Assembly: GCA_964342585.1 (NCBI GenBank)
Contig: CAYFHK010000042.1
Location: 1 to 20,104, forward strand
Length of the DNA: 20,104 nucleotides
From: Parvularcula sp964342585
Lineage (GTDB): Bacteria; Pseudomonadota; Alphaproteobacteria; Caulobacterales; Parvularculaceae
Direction: 5' to 3'
Within the stretch, counting starts at the first letter, position 1. The number at the start of each line of letters is the position of its first letter. The position numbers and the translations under genes were made by a program. The notes under the pieces were generated by a model. It saw only the letters and a program-made list of their open reading frames with translations. It was not told the DNA's origin and did no database searches. Below are positions 13,374 to 20,104 of this stretch, one piece after another.

Positions 13374-13596
13374 CTTTCCCCACTACGCAACGCGGTACTG
13401 GCATTAGTCCAGCATAAACAAACGTGTTGGCCAAGTTAGGTGTAGGTACCAGTTCACAGAAATTGCCTTTTTTGCTGCGAGAACTCCTCACCAATTTAGG
13501 AAACCTGCGTGGATCACGCGGCGAGTATTGCTCACCTACGGACCCGCGACGATGGCGACGCTTGCGGGCTCGATCGTTTCCCGAATAGGAAATTGC

Positions 13597-14142
13597 ATGG
13601 CTTACACTGCTGCCCTTGAGACCATGCCGCCCACCATCACGGGCCGGGCCGGACACGACGCTCTAGACCCCGTCGCGCCCCAGGATGACCTGGCGTTTCA
13701 CGCGCTTTTGTATCCGAATCGATCCTTGAGCCCTGTGGGCTTTCGCCGGTTGATGGCCATCGTACTGAGCGTGAATCTCGTAAACGCGATTGTGTACTTC
13801 ACCATGGGCGCATGGCCGGCCAGCATCTTCTGCATCGTGGACGTGATCATCGTCTGGCTCGCCTTCCACATCTCTTATGGACAAGGGCGGCGGCACGAGC
13901 GGCTGATGCTGACGGACGAGGCGCTGTGGGTCTCTCGCGTCCTCCCGTCGGGCCATGAAACCCGCTGGAAACTGAACCCATACTGGGTCCGGGTTGAGAT
14001 TGATCGCCCGGTGGAGCACGAGACGCATCTGCGGCTCGTTGAGAAGGGCAAGACGCTGATTGTCGGCAGCTTTTTATCGCCGAAGGAGCGCGGCGAAGTG
14101 GCCGATGCGTTGAAAGAAGCCCTCCGCGCGCGGCGCGCCTAA
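13597..14142 (+). CDS. DUF2244 family integral membrane protein
   Basis: Inner-membrane protein of 181 residues that matches what I recall of DUF2244 (COG5488), a family without known function that is common in Alphaproteobacteria. Typical features in order: LYPNRSLSPVGF (38-49), a first helix at about 51-70 (RLMAIVLSVNLVNAIVYFTM), GAWP (71-74), a second helix at about 75-93, a cytosolic beta-rich domain with LTDEALWVSRVLPSGH, NPYWVRVE (127-134) and VGSFLSPKER (156-165). I chose ATG 13597 because AGGA stands 7 bases upstream; open frame from a TTG at 13528 or an ATG at 13552 has no such site. The upstream gap holds a small GCGTG/CACGC repeat (13507-13519) and nothing else I can name. The next gene follows 63 bases later on the same strand and may share its transcript. 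Confidence 0.85.
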   Translation: MAYTAALETMPPTITGRAGHDALDPVAPQDDLAFHALLYPNRSLSPVGFRRLMAIVLSVNLVNAIVYFTMGAWPASIFCIVDVIIVWLAFHISYGQGRRHERLMLTDEALWVSRVLPSGHETRWKLNPYWVRVEIDRPVEHETHLRLVEKGKTLIVGSFLSPKERGEVADALKEALRARRA

Positions 14143-14205
14143 CGCAGCATTGCCCTGCGACAATGACTGTGGGCATATCGCCCCCATCAGCAGGTAGGCT
14201 TTTCA

Positions 14206-14745
14206 ATGATCGGCTATGTCCTTTTTGTGGCCCTCGTTTTGGGCGGCGCCTACGGGGTCTACTTCTTCTGGCGTCGACGCGTGGATGCGGAAATCGAAGA
14301 AGGCGCCCGCGTAGAATACGATTTAATCTCACGGGGCGACCCCGCGCTGCTCCAGGGGCTGGACCTCCCGCGCTTCACCGAGATCTATGCGCGGGTGAAC
14401 ACGCCGCGCTTCCCCGCCTATCAGCTCTTCATGCTGACGATCTTCCTTTTGGGCACCCCAATTATCCTCACCCTGCTCTATGCCTTTAGTGTGATCGGGG
14501 TGACCACCGGGATCATTCCGCAATCAAAATCATTGGCCACTGAGCTACAGCTTGGGGCCGATGGTGCGGCCCTGGTCAACCGCGTGAGCCAAGACGCGCT
14601 CGCCTACATCCTCCAAGGCTGGAGCGGGTTTTATTACTTCTTTGGCCTCGCCGCCTTTTGGTTGACCTTGGCCTATTTCACCTTGCGGCGGTATCATCTT
14701 CGGGCGCCGGGCTCGCTCCGCGAGGAGATTCTCCGGGCGCGTTGA
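14206..14745 (+). CDS. Three-helix membrane protein, function unknown
   Basis: I do not recognise this 179-residue protein. Hydrophobic segments lie at about 3-22, 72-102 and 138-160. The first is followed by a basic stop-transfer cluster WRRRVD, then about 45 soluble residues containing VEYDLISRGDPALLQGLDLPRFTEIY and a segment between helices 2 and 3 (GIIPQSKSLATELQLGADG). With Arg clusters after helices 1 and 3 (FFWRRR, TLRRYHLR) both regions are probably cytoplasmic. No catalytic motif is visible. The ATG has AGGTAGG about 7 bases upstream. The last 68 bases overlap, antisense, the 3' end of the convergent zinc-finger gene. Position after the DUF2244 gene suggests a shared membrane-related role, but that is only context. 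Confidence 0.82.
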   Translation: MIGYVLFVALVLGGAYGVYFFWRRRVDAEIEEGARVEYDLISRGDPALLQGLDLPRFTEIYARVNTPRFPAYQLFMLTIFLLGTPIILTLLYAFSVIGVTTGIIPQSKSLATELQLGADGAALVNRVSQDALAYILQGWSGFYYFFGLAAFWLTLAYFTLRRYHLRAPGSLREEILRAR

Positions 14746-15010
14746 GGGCGCGGGGCTCTTGCCCCCCTTCGAGGACGGTGCCGGCGCGATTTGGATCGTA
14801 AACGAATAACCGGTCGCAATACATGCACTCGGCATATCCCTTATCGCCAATGTCGTAATAGACTTTGGGATGGCCAAGCGCGCCACCGGTGCCGACGCAG
14901 GAGATGCGCCGCGCGCCGGTAAAATAGACTTCCATCTTCTCGTCGCGATGCACCGCTTCGTTCAAAATATCGTCGAGCGGACGCAAGGGGGCGGGTTCGC
15001 TGCCGGCCAT
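14678..15010 (-). CDS. CHCC-type zinc-finger protein (zf-CHCC family)
   Basis: Small soluble protein of 110 residues. It has the four ligands of the zf-CHCC domain, Cys38, His47, Cys62 and Cys65, in ISCVGTGGALGHPKVYYDI and ECMYCDRLF. The spacing C-x8-H-x14-C-x2-C and the GHPKVY core match the family, which is related to the mitochondrial complex I subunit NDUFS6. In Alphaproteobacteria such proteins are thought to bind zinc and may be linked to respiratory complex I, but no nuo gene is here. The C-terminal 40 residues are Pro/Gly/Ala-rich and probably disordered; they are encoded in and near the 68-base overlap with the convergent membrane protein gene. The start has an excellent AGGAG 6 bases upstream. 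It is divergent from the ABC ATPase gene. Confidence 0.88.
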   Translation of the reverse strand: MAGSEPAPLRPLDDILNEAVHRDEKMEVYFTGARRISCVGTGGALGHPKVYYDIGDKGYAECMYCDRLFVYDPNRAGTVLEGGQEPRALNAPGESPRGASPAPEDDTAAR

Positions 15011-15137
15011 GAAACGCTCCTGGCGTAGAGGATCAAAAACTGGCCTCCTCGTGCGTCACGCCGCGAAAAATGGCAAGTGCCACGGCAGCGCAGCATGATG
15101 CTTGACCCACCAAGCTGCGGGGCCGACATACCCGAAC

Positions 15138-16136
15138 ATGCCTGATGACCAGCGTCTGCCCCCTAGCGCCGAAACCTCGCCAGAGACACAAATGGATTGC
15201 GCCATCGTCGCAAAGGGCGTGCGCAAGGTTTATCCGGGCAATAAGAAACAACCGCCGAAAGAGGCGCTGAAGGGCATCGACCTTTCCATCCCCCGCGGCT
15301 CGGTCTTTGGGCTGCTCGGGCCCAATGGCGCGGGCAAGTCGACCTTCATCAACATTCTCGCAGGGCTGGTGATCAAATCCGCCGGCAATGTGTCGATCTG
15401 GGGCTTCGACATCGACAAGAACCCGCGCCAAGCGCGCGCCTCTCTCGGGGTGGTGCCGCAAGAGATTTCAACCGACGTGTTCTTCACGCCGAAAGAAGGG
15501 CTGGAGATCCAAGCGGGGCTTTACGGCGTGCCGAAGGAACAGCGGCGCACCATGGAAATCCTTCGCGCGCTGGGGTTGGAAGATAAAGCGGATGCCTATG
15601 TCCGCATGCTCTCCGGCGGGATGAAGCGCCGCCTGCTGGTGGCCAAGGCCATGGTGCATTCACCGCCTGTACTCATCCTCGATGAGCCGACCGCCGGGGT
15701 GGACATCGAGCTGCGCAAACAGCTCTGGGAACAAGTGATGATGCTGCACGACCAGGGCGTGACCGTCATTCTGACCACCCACTACCTCGAGGAAGCCCAA
15801 GAGCTCTGTGACACCATCGGCATCATCCACAATGGCGAGGTGAAAACTGTGAAGCCCAAGGATGAGCTTCTGCAGAGCCTCGACCGCAAATCGCTGATGA
15901 TTGTGCCAGAGAATGACGAGATGACCGTACCCACCCTTGGGCCGAACATCACCGCCGACATTAAAGGCGGCGCGCTCTATGTGTCCTACCGCCCCAGTGA
16001 AACGCGGATCAGCGACATCCTTGCGGCCGTCAATCAAGCGGGTATTCAGGTGAAGGACCTTTCCACCGTCGAGGCGGACCTTGAAGATGTCTTCTTGGAA
16101 CTGACATACGGCGCTGACGAAGCGGGGACATTATGA
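15138..16136 (+). CDS. ABC transporter ATP-binding protein (ABC-2/multidrug type)
   Basis: Nucleotide-binding subunit of an ABC exporter. From the ATG at 15138 it has 332 residues: Walker A GPNGAGKST (61-69), Q-loop Gln108, signature LSGGM (158-162), Walker B LILDEP (179-184) with catalytic Glu183, and switch His215 in TTHYLEEA. About 90 C-terminal residues follow that resemble the regulatory tail of ABC-2 exporters. The start is uncertain: the frame is open from a TTG at 15102, and ATG 15192 is also possible. None has a good ribosome binding site. TTGACC (15102-15107) and GACATA (15125-15130), 17 bases apart, could be a promoter; that would exclude the TTG and make ATG 15138 nearly leaderless. 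No permease gene is adjacent; the next gene overlaps the stop by 4 bases and encodes a small exported protein. The substrate is unknown. Confidence 0.9.
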   Translation: MPDDQRLPPSAETSPETQMDCAIVAKGVRKVYPGNKKQPPKEALKGIDLSIPRGSVFGLLGPNGAGKSTFINILAGLVIKSAGNVSIWGFDIDKNPRQARASLGVVPQEISTDVFFTPKEGLEIQAGLYGVPKEQRRTMEILRALGLEDKADAYVRMLSGGMKRRLLVAKAMVHSPPVLILDEPTAGVDIELRKQLWEQVMMLHDQGVTVILTTHYLEEAQELCDTIGIIHNGEVKTVKPKDELLQSLDRKSLMIVPENDEMTVPTLGPNITADIKGGALYVSYRPSETRISDILAAVNQAGIQVKDLSTVEADLEDVFLELTYGADEAGTL

Positions 16137-16558
16137 TGTTTCACGTGGCCGCTTTCTTCGCGATCGCCGGGCTTTCCCCAACGTCGGACCCTGCGGCGTG
16201 TATCGCCATCGAGAGCGATGCCGAACGGTTAAGCTGTTATGATGAAGCGCTCGGCAGATCGCCTGAGAAGATTGAAGCGGCCGTTATTGAGGACTTTGGC
16301 AAACCAGCCGAAAAACCTGTCGGGCCGGATGAAATTGTTCTGGATGTAAAAGAGGTGAAGGTGAACCGCAGCGGCACCGCAACCGTCTTCCTCACCAATG
16401 GCCAAGTCTGGCAGCAGCTCGATTCGGATCGTGTCGAACTTTTCATTTCAAAAAAGACGCCAGCGTTGACGGCGACCATTAAGAAGGCTGCACTCGGCAG
16501 TTATCGGATGCGGATTGAGCCAATTGGCCGAACAATCCGTGTCCGTCGCATCAATTAG
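16133..16558 (+). CDS. Small probably exported protein with a paired-cysteine motif, unknown function
   Basis: I cannot name this 141-residue protein. It starts with a hydrophobic stretch (VAAFFAIAGL) that looks like a short signal peptide or anchor, then has ACIAIESDAERLSCYDEAL with Cys23 and Cys35. This C-x11-C pattern ending in RLxCYD recurs in many small proteobacterial envelope proteins and suggests a disulfide in the periplasm. It is not a clear lipobox. The second half, EIVLDVKEVKVNRSGTATVF, LTNGQVWQQLDSDRVELF and IEPIGRTIRVRRIN, looks like a small beta-barrel or OB-like fold. Translation starts in the ATGATG overlapping the ATPase stop (16134-16136); the first or second ATG may be used. 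This coupling implies co-expression with the ATPase and possibly a role beside that transporter. The exported TraB/GumN protein follows 39 bases later. Confidence 0.8.
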   Translation: MMFHVAAFFAIAGLSPTSDPAACIAIESDAERLSCYDEALGRSPEKIEAAVIEDFGKPAEKPVGPDEIVLDVKEVKVNRSGTATVFLTNGQVWQQLDSDRVELFISKKTPALTATIKKAALGSYRMRIEPIGRTIRVRRIN

Positions 16559-16597
16559 CGCTCTCTCGTGAGGCGCGACGAAAAAGGAGTGTCTTGG

Positions 16598-17518
16598 ATG
16601 GTTCGTTCCCTATTCGCCGCTATTGCCTCGCTGGGCTTGGCTTTTGGCGGCGCGCTGGCGCAGCCCCCCCTTGCGGCAAAACTGAACGACGCCACCTCCG
16701 GCCCCTCCGCCGTTTCGCTTTGGCGGACCGGTGATGCGGACACAACGATCTATCTGATGGGGACGGTGCATGTCCTCGATCCCACAATTGATTGGCAGCA
16801 CCGGATATTCGAGGAAGCTTGGGCCTCGGCTGACACGCTGATCCTCGAAACCGATGTGACCAGCCCAGAGGCGCAAAAAACGCTCATAAAAGAGCTGAAC
16901 ACGCATGGCTTCAACGCACCGGGCACCACCCTCGCCACGTTTTTCACCGATGAAGAGGTACAACGTATCGACAGTGCGCTGTCTGATATCAATCTGACTG
17001 TCGCTTCCATGGCGCCCATGCGACCCTGGCTCGCGAATATTCAGGTGGCGAACACCGCGATGATGTCCGTTGGCGGCTCTGTTGAAGGCGGGCTTGAAAT
17101 CGTGCTGACCGCCCGCGCGAATGAGCAGGGGAAATCGATCGAGTATTTCGAGACCGTCTCCGAACAATTGTCGATGATCGCCGCGCCGGGGGATGAAGCA
17201 TGGGCCGAAGCCCTGCTCGTCAGCGCCGAGGATCTGTCGGACGTCGATGCCTATTTCGCTGATCTCATTGGCGCATGGTATTCTGGCAATGAAGCGCGCC
17301 TCGACGTCCTCATGACAGAGGCGCTGGAGACCAGCCCGTCGGTGGCTGAGTCACTTCTTTACGAGCGGAACGAGAATTGGGCGCGGCAGCTCGATCGTAT
17401 CATCGAGAAAAAGCGGGGCACCTATTTTGTCGCCGTCGGCGCCGCGCATTTGGTCGGTGAGCGGAGTATTCAGGACTATCTCAAAAAGCGTGGGCATAAT
17501 ACACGGCGCCTCAATTAA
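16598..17518 (+). CDS. Secreted TraB/GumN (TIKI-like) family protein
   Basis: Exported protein of 306 residues in the TraB/PrgY/GumN family. Residues 1-21 form a signal peptide ending ALA. Two conserved motifs of the family are present: YLMGTVHVLD (Gly55 to His58) near the start with LILETD (Glu84) after it, and VGAAHL (Gly281 to His284) near the C-terminus. In animal TIKI proteins these GxxH elements form a metal-dependent protease site; for bacterial members activity is not established, and the name GumN comes from a xanthan gene cluster. The ATG at 16598 has AAGGAG 8 bases upstream; a GTG at 16568 would put that site inside the gene. The gene follows the ATPase pair closely, suggesting one transcript, and ends 6 bases from the end of convergent coaBC. 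Confidence 0.9.
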   Translation: MVRSLFAAIASLGLAFGGALAQPPLAAKLNDATSGPSAVSLWRTGDADTTIYLMGTVHVLDPTIDWQHRIFEEAWASADTLILETDVTSPEAQKTLIKELNTHGFNAPGTTLATFFTDEEVQRIDSALSDINLTVASMAPMRPWLANIQVANTAMMSVGGSVEGGLEIVLTARANEQGKSIEYFETVSEQLSMIAAPGDEAWAEALLVSAEDLSDVDAYFADLIGAWYSGNEARLDVLMTEALETSPSVAESLLYERNENWARQLDRIIEKKRGTYFVAVGAAHLVGERSIQDYLKKRGHNTRRLN

Positions 17519-17524
17519 CGCGCA

Positions 17525-18766
17525 CTAGCCCGCCAGGTGATCTGCAATCCGCACAACGAGCTTCTCAGAGAGCTCGACCTTCGTCATGTCGTCCCACGCT
17601 TCCTCGCCGTCGTCATCAATGATCGAGACGCGATTTCGGTCACCACCCATCGTCTCTGTTCCAGGGGAGACATCATTGGCGATGATCCAGTCGCACTTCT
17701 TCCGCAACCGCTTCGCCTCAGCGTGACCGATAACATCATCCGTTTCCGCCGCAAAGCCGATCACCAGCTGTGGCCGACCGGACGACATTTGTGAGACGCT
17801 TGCGAGAATATCCGGGTTTTCAGATAGCGGAATATTGGTAAGCCCGCCGCGTTCTTTCTTGATCTTATGGGATGTTTCGATTTCAGGCCGGTAGTCCGCC
17901 ACCGCGGCGCACATGATCGCGACATCAGCTGGCAAGGCCTCTTCACAGGCAGCCAACATATCCCGCGCTGTCTCTACACGAATGATCTCAACACCCTTGG
18001 GCGGCGCCACCGCGACCGGGCCACTCACAAGGGTGACGCGGGCACCGGCTGCCGCACATGCCGCCGCGATCGCATAGCCTTGTTTGCCCGATGAGCGATT
18101 GCCGATGAACCGCACCGGATCGAGCGGCTCATAGGTTGGCCCGGCCGTGATCAGCACATGCCGACCCGCCAAGGCACCTGCTGGGCTCGCCTCGGCCTCC
18201 TCAATGGTCAGCGGTAGCGTCGTCGGCTGGGTCAGCGCGGTGCGGACTGCAGCCACGATGGCCTCAGGCTCTGCAAATCGCCCTGGGCCCGTCTCCCCAC
18301 ACGCCATCTCGCCTTGCTCAGGGCCAACAAACAGAGCCCCATCCGCCCGAAGCTGCGCGACATTGCGTTTCACCGCTGGGTGCAGCCACATGCGCACATT
18401 CATCGCAGGCGCGTACATCACTTTCTTGTCCGTCGCGAGCAACAGGGTGGACGCCAAATCATCCGCATGCCCATTCGCCGCCTTGGCCAACAAATCTGCT
18501 GTGGCCGGTGCACACAAAACGAGATCCGCGGCGCGACTGAGTTCGATATGACCCATCTCGGCCTCATCGGTGAGATCGAACAAATCCGTATAGCATTTCG
18601 TCTTTGCGAGCCCGGCGACAGACAATGGCGTGATGAACTCTCTGCCCCCCGCGGTGAGAACCGGGGTGACTTTGACCCCCGCCGCTTGCAGCTGGCGCAC
18701 CAACATCAGCGATTTGTAGGCAGCGATGCCGCCGCCAATGATCAGTAATACGGACTTTTGCGCCAT
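17525..18766 (-). CDS. coaBC: Bifunctional phosphopantothenoylcysteine decarboxylase / phosphopantothenate-cysteine ligase
   Basis: Catalyses two steps of coenzyme A synthesis: ligation of cysteine to 4'-phosphopantothenate (CoaB) and FMN-dependent decarboxylation (CoaC). The 413 residues match the normal length. The CoaC half has GGGIAAYK (11-18), the active-site His73 in GHIELSRAAD, Asn123 in APAMN and Cys156 in MACGETGPGR, the same triad as E. coli Dfp. The CoaB half begins near residue 201 with HVLITAGPTYEPLDPVRFIGN and NRSSGKQGYA (223-232), followed by CAAVADYRP and the Lys-rich KIKKERGG loop. The ATG is preceded by AAGGA at 8-base spacing. It lies 32 bases downstream of ubiB on the same strand, so they are probably co-transcribed, a common arrangement in this class. 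Only 6 bases separate its stop from that of the TraB/GumN gene. Confidence 0.97.
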   Translation of the reverse strand: MAQKSVLLIIGGGIAAYKSLMLVRQLQAAGVKVTPVLTAGGREFITPLSVAGLAKTKCYTDLFDLTDEAEMGHIELSRAADLVLCAPATADLLAKAANGHADDLASTLLLATDKKVMYAPAMNVRMWLHPAVKRNVAQLRADGALFVGPEQGEMACGETGPGRFAEPEAIVAAVRTALTQPTTLPLTIEEAEASPAGALAGRHVLITAGPTYEPLDPVRFIGNRSSGKQGYAIAAACAAAGARVTLVSGPVAVAPPKGVEIIRVETARDMLAACEEALPADVAIMCAAVADYRPEIETSHKIKKERGGLTNIPLSENPDILASVSQMSSGRPQLVIGFAAETDDVIGHAEAKRLRKKCDWIIANDVSPGTETMGGDRNRVSIIDDDGEEAWDDMTKVELSEKLVVRIADHLAG

Positions 18767-18798
18767 TTCGGCGTTCCTTCTTTCTTTTGCCGACCCGT

Positions 18799-20104
18799 CT
18801 ATGCGGCGTTCTTATCTTTTGGGGCGGTGCGCCGCTTCCCTTTGAGCGCCTCTGCCAACCGGTCCACTGTTTCATCCGACAGGCTGATCCCGCCATCGAG
18901 CAATTGCTGCGCAGCCTCCTCTGCCGCGGCGGCGAACTGCGGAAACGCTTCGAACAGCGACCGGGCGGCCTCTGCGTTGATCTTCGCCTTCTCGATAAAC
19001 CCGCGGGGGCCCAACCGGTCAGAGATATATTTCTTCACCACCGGCTCGGCCGTTTCCCACAGATTGATCTGCGGGTCGATGATCCGTGCCACCCCCTCCA
19101 CCACCACCATGGTGCGCTGAAGCAGCACCAATTCAGGGCGTAAGTGCATGTCGAATACATCTGTCACATCAAACAGCTGCTGCAGCACGCGTGACATATC
19201 CATATTGTCCGCGTTACGACCAAAGATCGGCTCACCCACCGAGCGGAGCGCCGTGGCGAAGGCATCAACCGAGTAATGCGGCGGCACATAGCCGGCATCG
19301 AAATGCGCCTTCGCCGCGGCGCGGTAGTCGCGCCGGATAAACCCGTAGATGATCTCCGCGAAGACCCGTCGTGCCTCCTCGTCCAACCGGCCCATAATGC
19401 CGAAATCGATCAGCACAAGTTTGCCTTGGCGATCGATCAGCAAGTTGCCCTGATGCATATCCGCATGGAAAAACCCATCTTCAAGCGCCTGGCTGAGAAA
19501 GCTCCGCATCACGAGCTTTGCGAGCTCGACCCGATTGATGCCGCGCCGTTCGATCTCCTCGACCTGGGTGACATTGATGCCGTCGATCCATTCGAGCGTC
19601 AGCACACGCCGGGAGGAGCGTTCCCAGATCACCTCGGGCACGCGGATATCGGTGTCGCCCCGCAAATTCTCTGAAAGCTCGGAGGCGGAGCCCGCCTCGA
19701 TCCGCAGATCGAGCTCCACTTCAGCCGCATCTGAAAGGGTGCGCACGAACTTTACCGGCTCCATCCGGCGGGCAGCGGGCACGAGACGCTCAATGATTTT
19801 CGCCCCCAAAAGAAACGCGCGAAATTCGCGGCGCGCCTTTTGTTCGATACCCGGGCGCAACACTTTCACCGCCACGTCAGTGCCGTCGGGCAAGCGTGCC
19901 TTGTGAACCTGCGCCACCGACGCCGCCGCGATGGGATCGCTGAAGCGATCAAAGAGCACATCAATCGGCTTGCCCAATGCCCGCTCGATTTCAGCCTTTG
20001 CTTGCTCGACCGGGAAGGCCGGCATGCGATCTTGAAGCGCGCCCAAATCATCCGCCATCTGAAAGCCGATAATATCGGGCCGTGTCGCCAAGAGCTGGCC
20101 GAAC
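18799..20104 (-). CDS. ubiB: Ubiquinone biosynthesis ATPase/kinase-like protein UbiB (5' end outside window)
   Basis: ABC1/ADCK/COQ8 family protein needed for ubiquinone synthesis, probably extracting or organising lipid intermediates at the membrane using ATP. About 434 residues are visible and the frame stays open to the window edge, so the N-terminus is missing; a TTG at 20091 is internal. In order: the end of the KxGQ motif (FGQLLATRPD), the Ala-rich nucleotide loop AAASVAQVHKA, VAVKVLRPG with the conserved Lys, the ExD-like VELDLRIEA, the catalytic HADMHQGNLL and the metal-binding LIDFG. After the kinase-like fold the protein ends in a charged, Ala-rich tail (LAEALKGKRRTAPKDKNAA). I see no C-terminal transmembrane helices, which many bacterial UbiB proteins have. 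coaBC lies 32 bases downstream on the same strand. Confidence 0.95.
   Translation of the reverse strand, partial: FGQLLATRPDIIGFQMADDLGALQDRMPAFPVEQAKAEIERALGKPIDVLFDRFSDPIAAASVAQVHKARLPDGTDVAVKVLRPGIEQKARREFRAFLLGAKIIERLVPAARRMEPVKFVRTLSDAAEVELDLRIEAGSASELSENLRGDTDIRVPEVIWERSSRRVLTLEWIDGINVTQVEEIERRGINRVELAKLVMRSFLSQALEDGFFHADMHQGNLLIDRQGKLVLIDFGIMGRLDEEARRVFAEIIYGFIRRDYRAAAKAHFDAGYVPPHYSVDAFATALRSVGEPIFGRNADNMDMSRVLQQLFDVTDVFDMHLRPELVLLQRTMVVVEGVARIIDPQINLWETAEPVVKKYISDRLGPRGFIEKAKINAEAARSLFEAFPQFAAAAEEAAQQLLDGGISLSDETVDRLAEALKGKRRTAPKDKNAA

Noticed and set aside
15095..15145. 16-codon frame (MMLDPPSC...) overlapping the start of the ABC ATPase gene
   Set aside because: No ribosome binding site and no sign of a leader-peptide composition; likely chance.
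1..20104. Search by eye for CRISPR repeats, transposases, phage genes, toxin-antitoxin pairs, tRNA or rRNA genes
   Set aside because: Nothing matching was seen; nearly all the sequence is explained by identified or plausible chromosomal genes.

Overview
The window is an ordinary, densely packed stretch of an alphaproteobacterial chromosome with high GC. The evidence is the gene sets leuS-lptE-holA, trmD-rplS and ubiB-coaBC, a zf-CHCC protein, a DUF2244 protein, a UbiB of Q-type respiration and a VPLPA-CTERM protein. The mix (many secreted peptidases, VPLPA-CTERM) would suit Parvularculales, Hyphomonadaceae or Rhodobacterales relatives, but I cannot fix the family from sequence alone. No CRISPR array, prophage, insertion sequence, rRNA or tRNA is visible, and there is no gene-free stretch above 300 bases.

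Layout. Bases 1-2807 (+) hold a tightly coupled leuS(3' part)-lptE-holA operon: leucyl-tRNA synthetase, the LPS-assembly lipoprotein and the clamp-loader delta subunit. It collides tail to tail, with overlapping stop codons, with a secreted two-unit M16 metallopeptidase (2804-5557, -). Next on the minus strand are a 97-aa two-helix membrane protein with its own promoter and a strong terminator, then a 749-aa membrane hybrid histidine kinase with two receiver domains (6156-8405). Divergent from the kinase, bases 8506-11363 (+) carry trmD-rplS, a secreted VPLPA-CTERM protein, a pair of hairpins, and prephenate dehydrogenase (tyrA).

Bases 11412-13373 (-) encode a secreted S9 prolyl-oligopeptidase-like enzyme in visibly AT-richer DNA. 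Bases 13597-14745 (+) encode a DUF2244 membrane protein and an unrecognised three-helix membrane protein whose 3' end overlaps, antisense by 68 bp, a small CHCC zinc-finger protein (14678-15010, -). Bases 15138-17518 (+) hold an ABC ATPase without an adjacent permease, a translationally coupled small exported protein, and a secreted TraB/GumN-family protein. Bases 17525-20104 (-) hold coaBC and the 3' part of ubiB.

How the genes fit together. Most are housekeeping: translation (leuS, trmD, rplS), replication (holA), envelope biogenesis (lptE), CoA and ubiquinone synthesis (coaBC, ubiB) and tyrosine synthesis (tyrA). The accessory layer is envelope and secretion biology: two exported peptidases, an exosortase-type substrate, a TraB/GumN protein and an orphan sensor kinase. 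I see no convincing undescribed multi-gene system. The most interesting leads are the VPLPA-CTERM substrate with its upstream palindrome, the isolated 97-aa membrane protein, the orphan ABC ATPase and its partner, the UbiB without C-terminal membrane helices, and the compositionally distinct S9 gene. Several starts were moved from the longest open frame to a downstream ATG with a better ribosome binding site; each entry says so.
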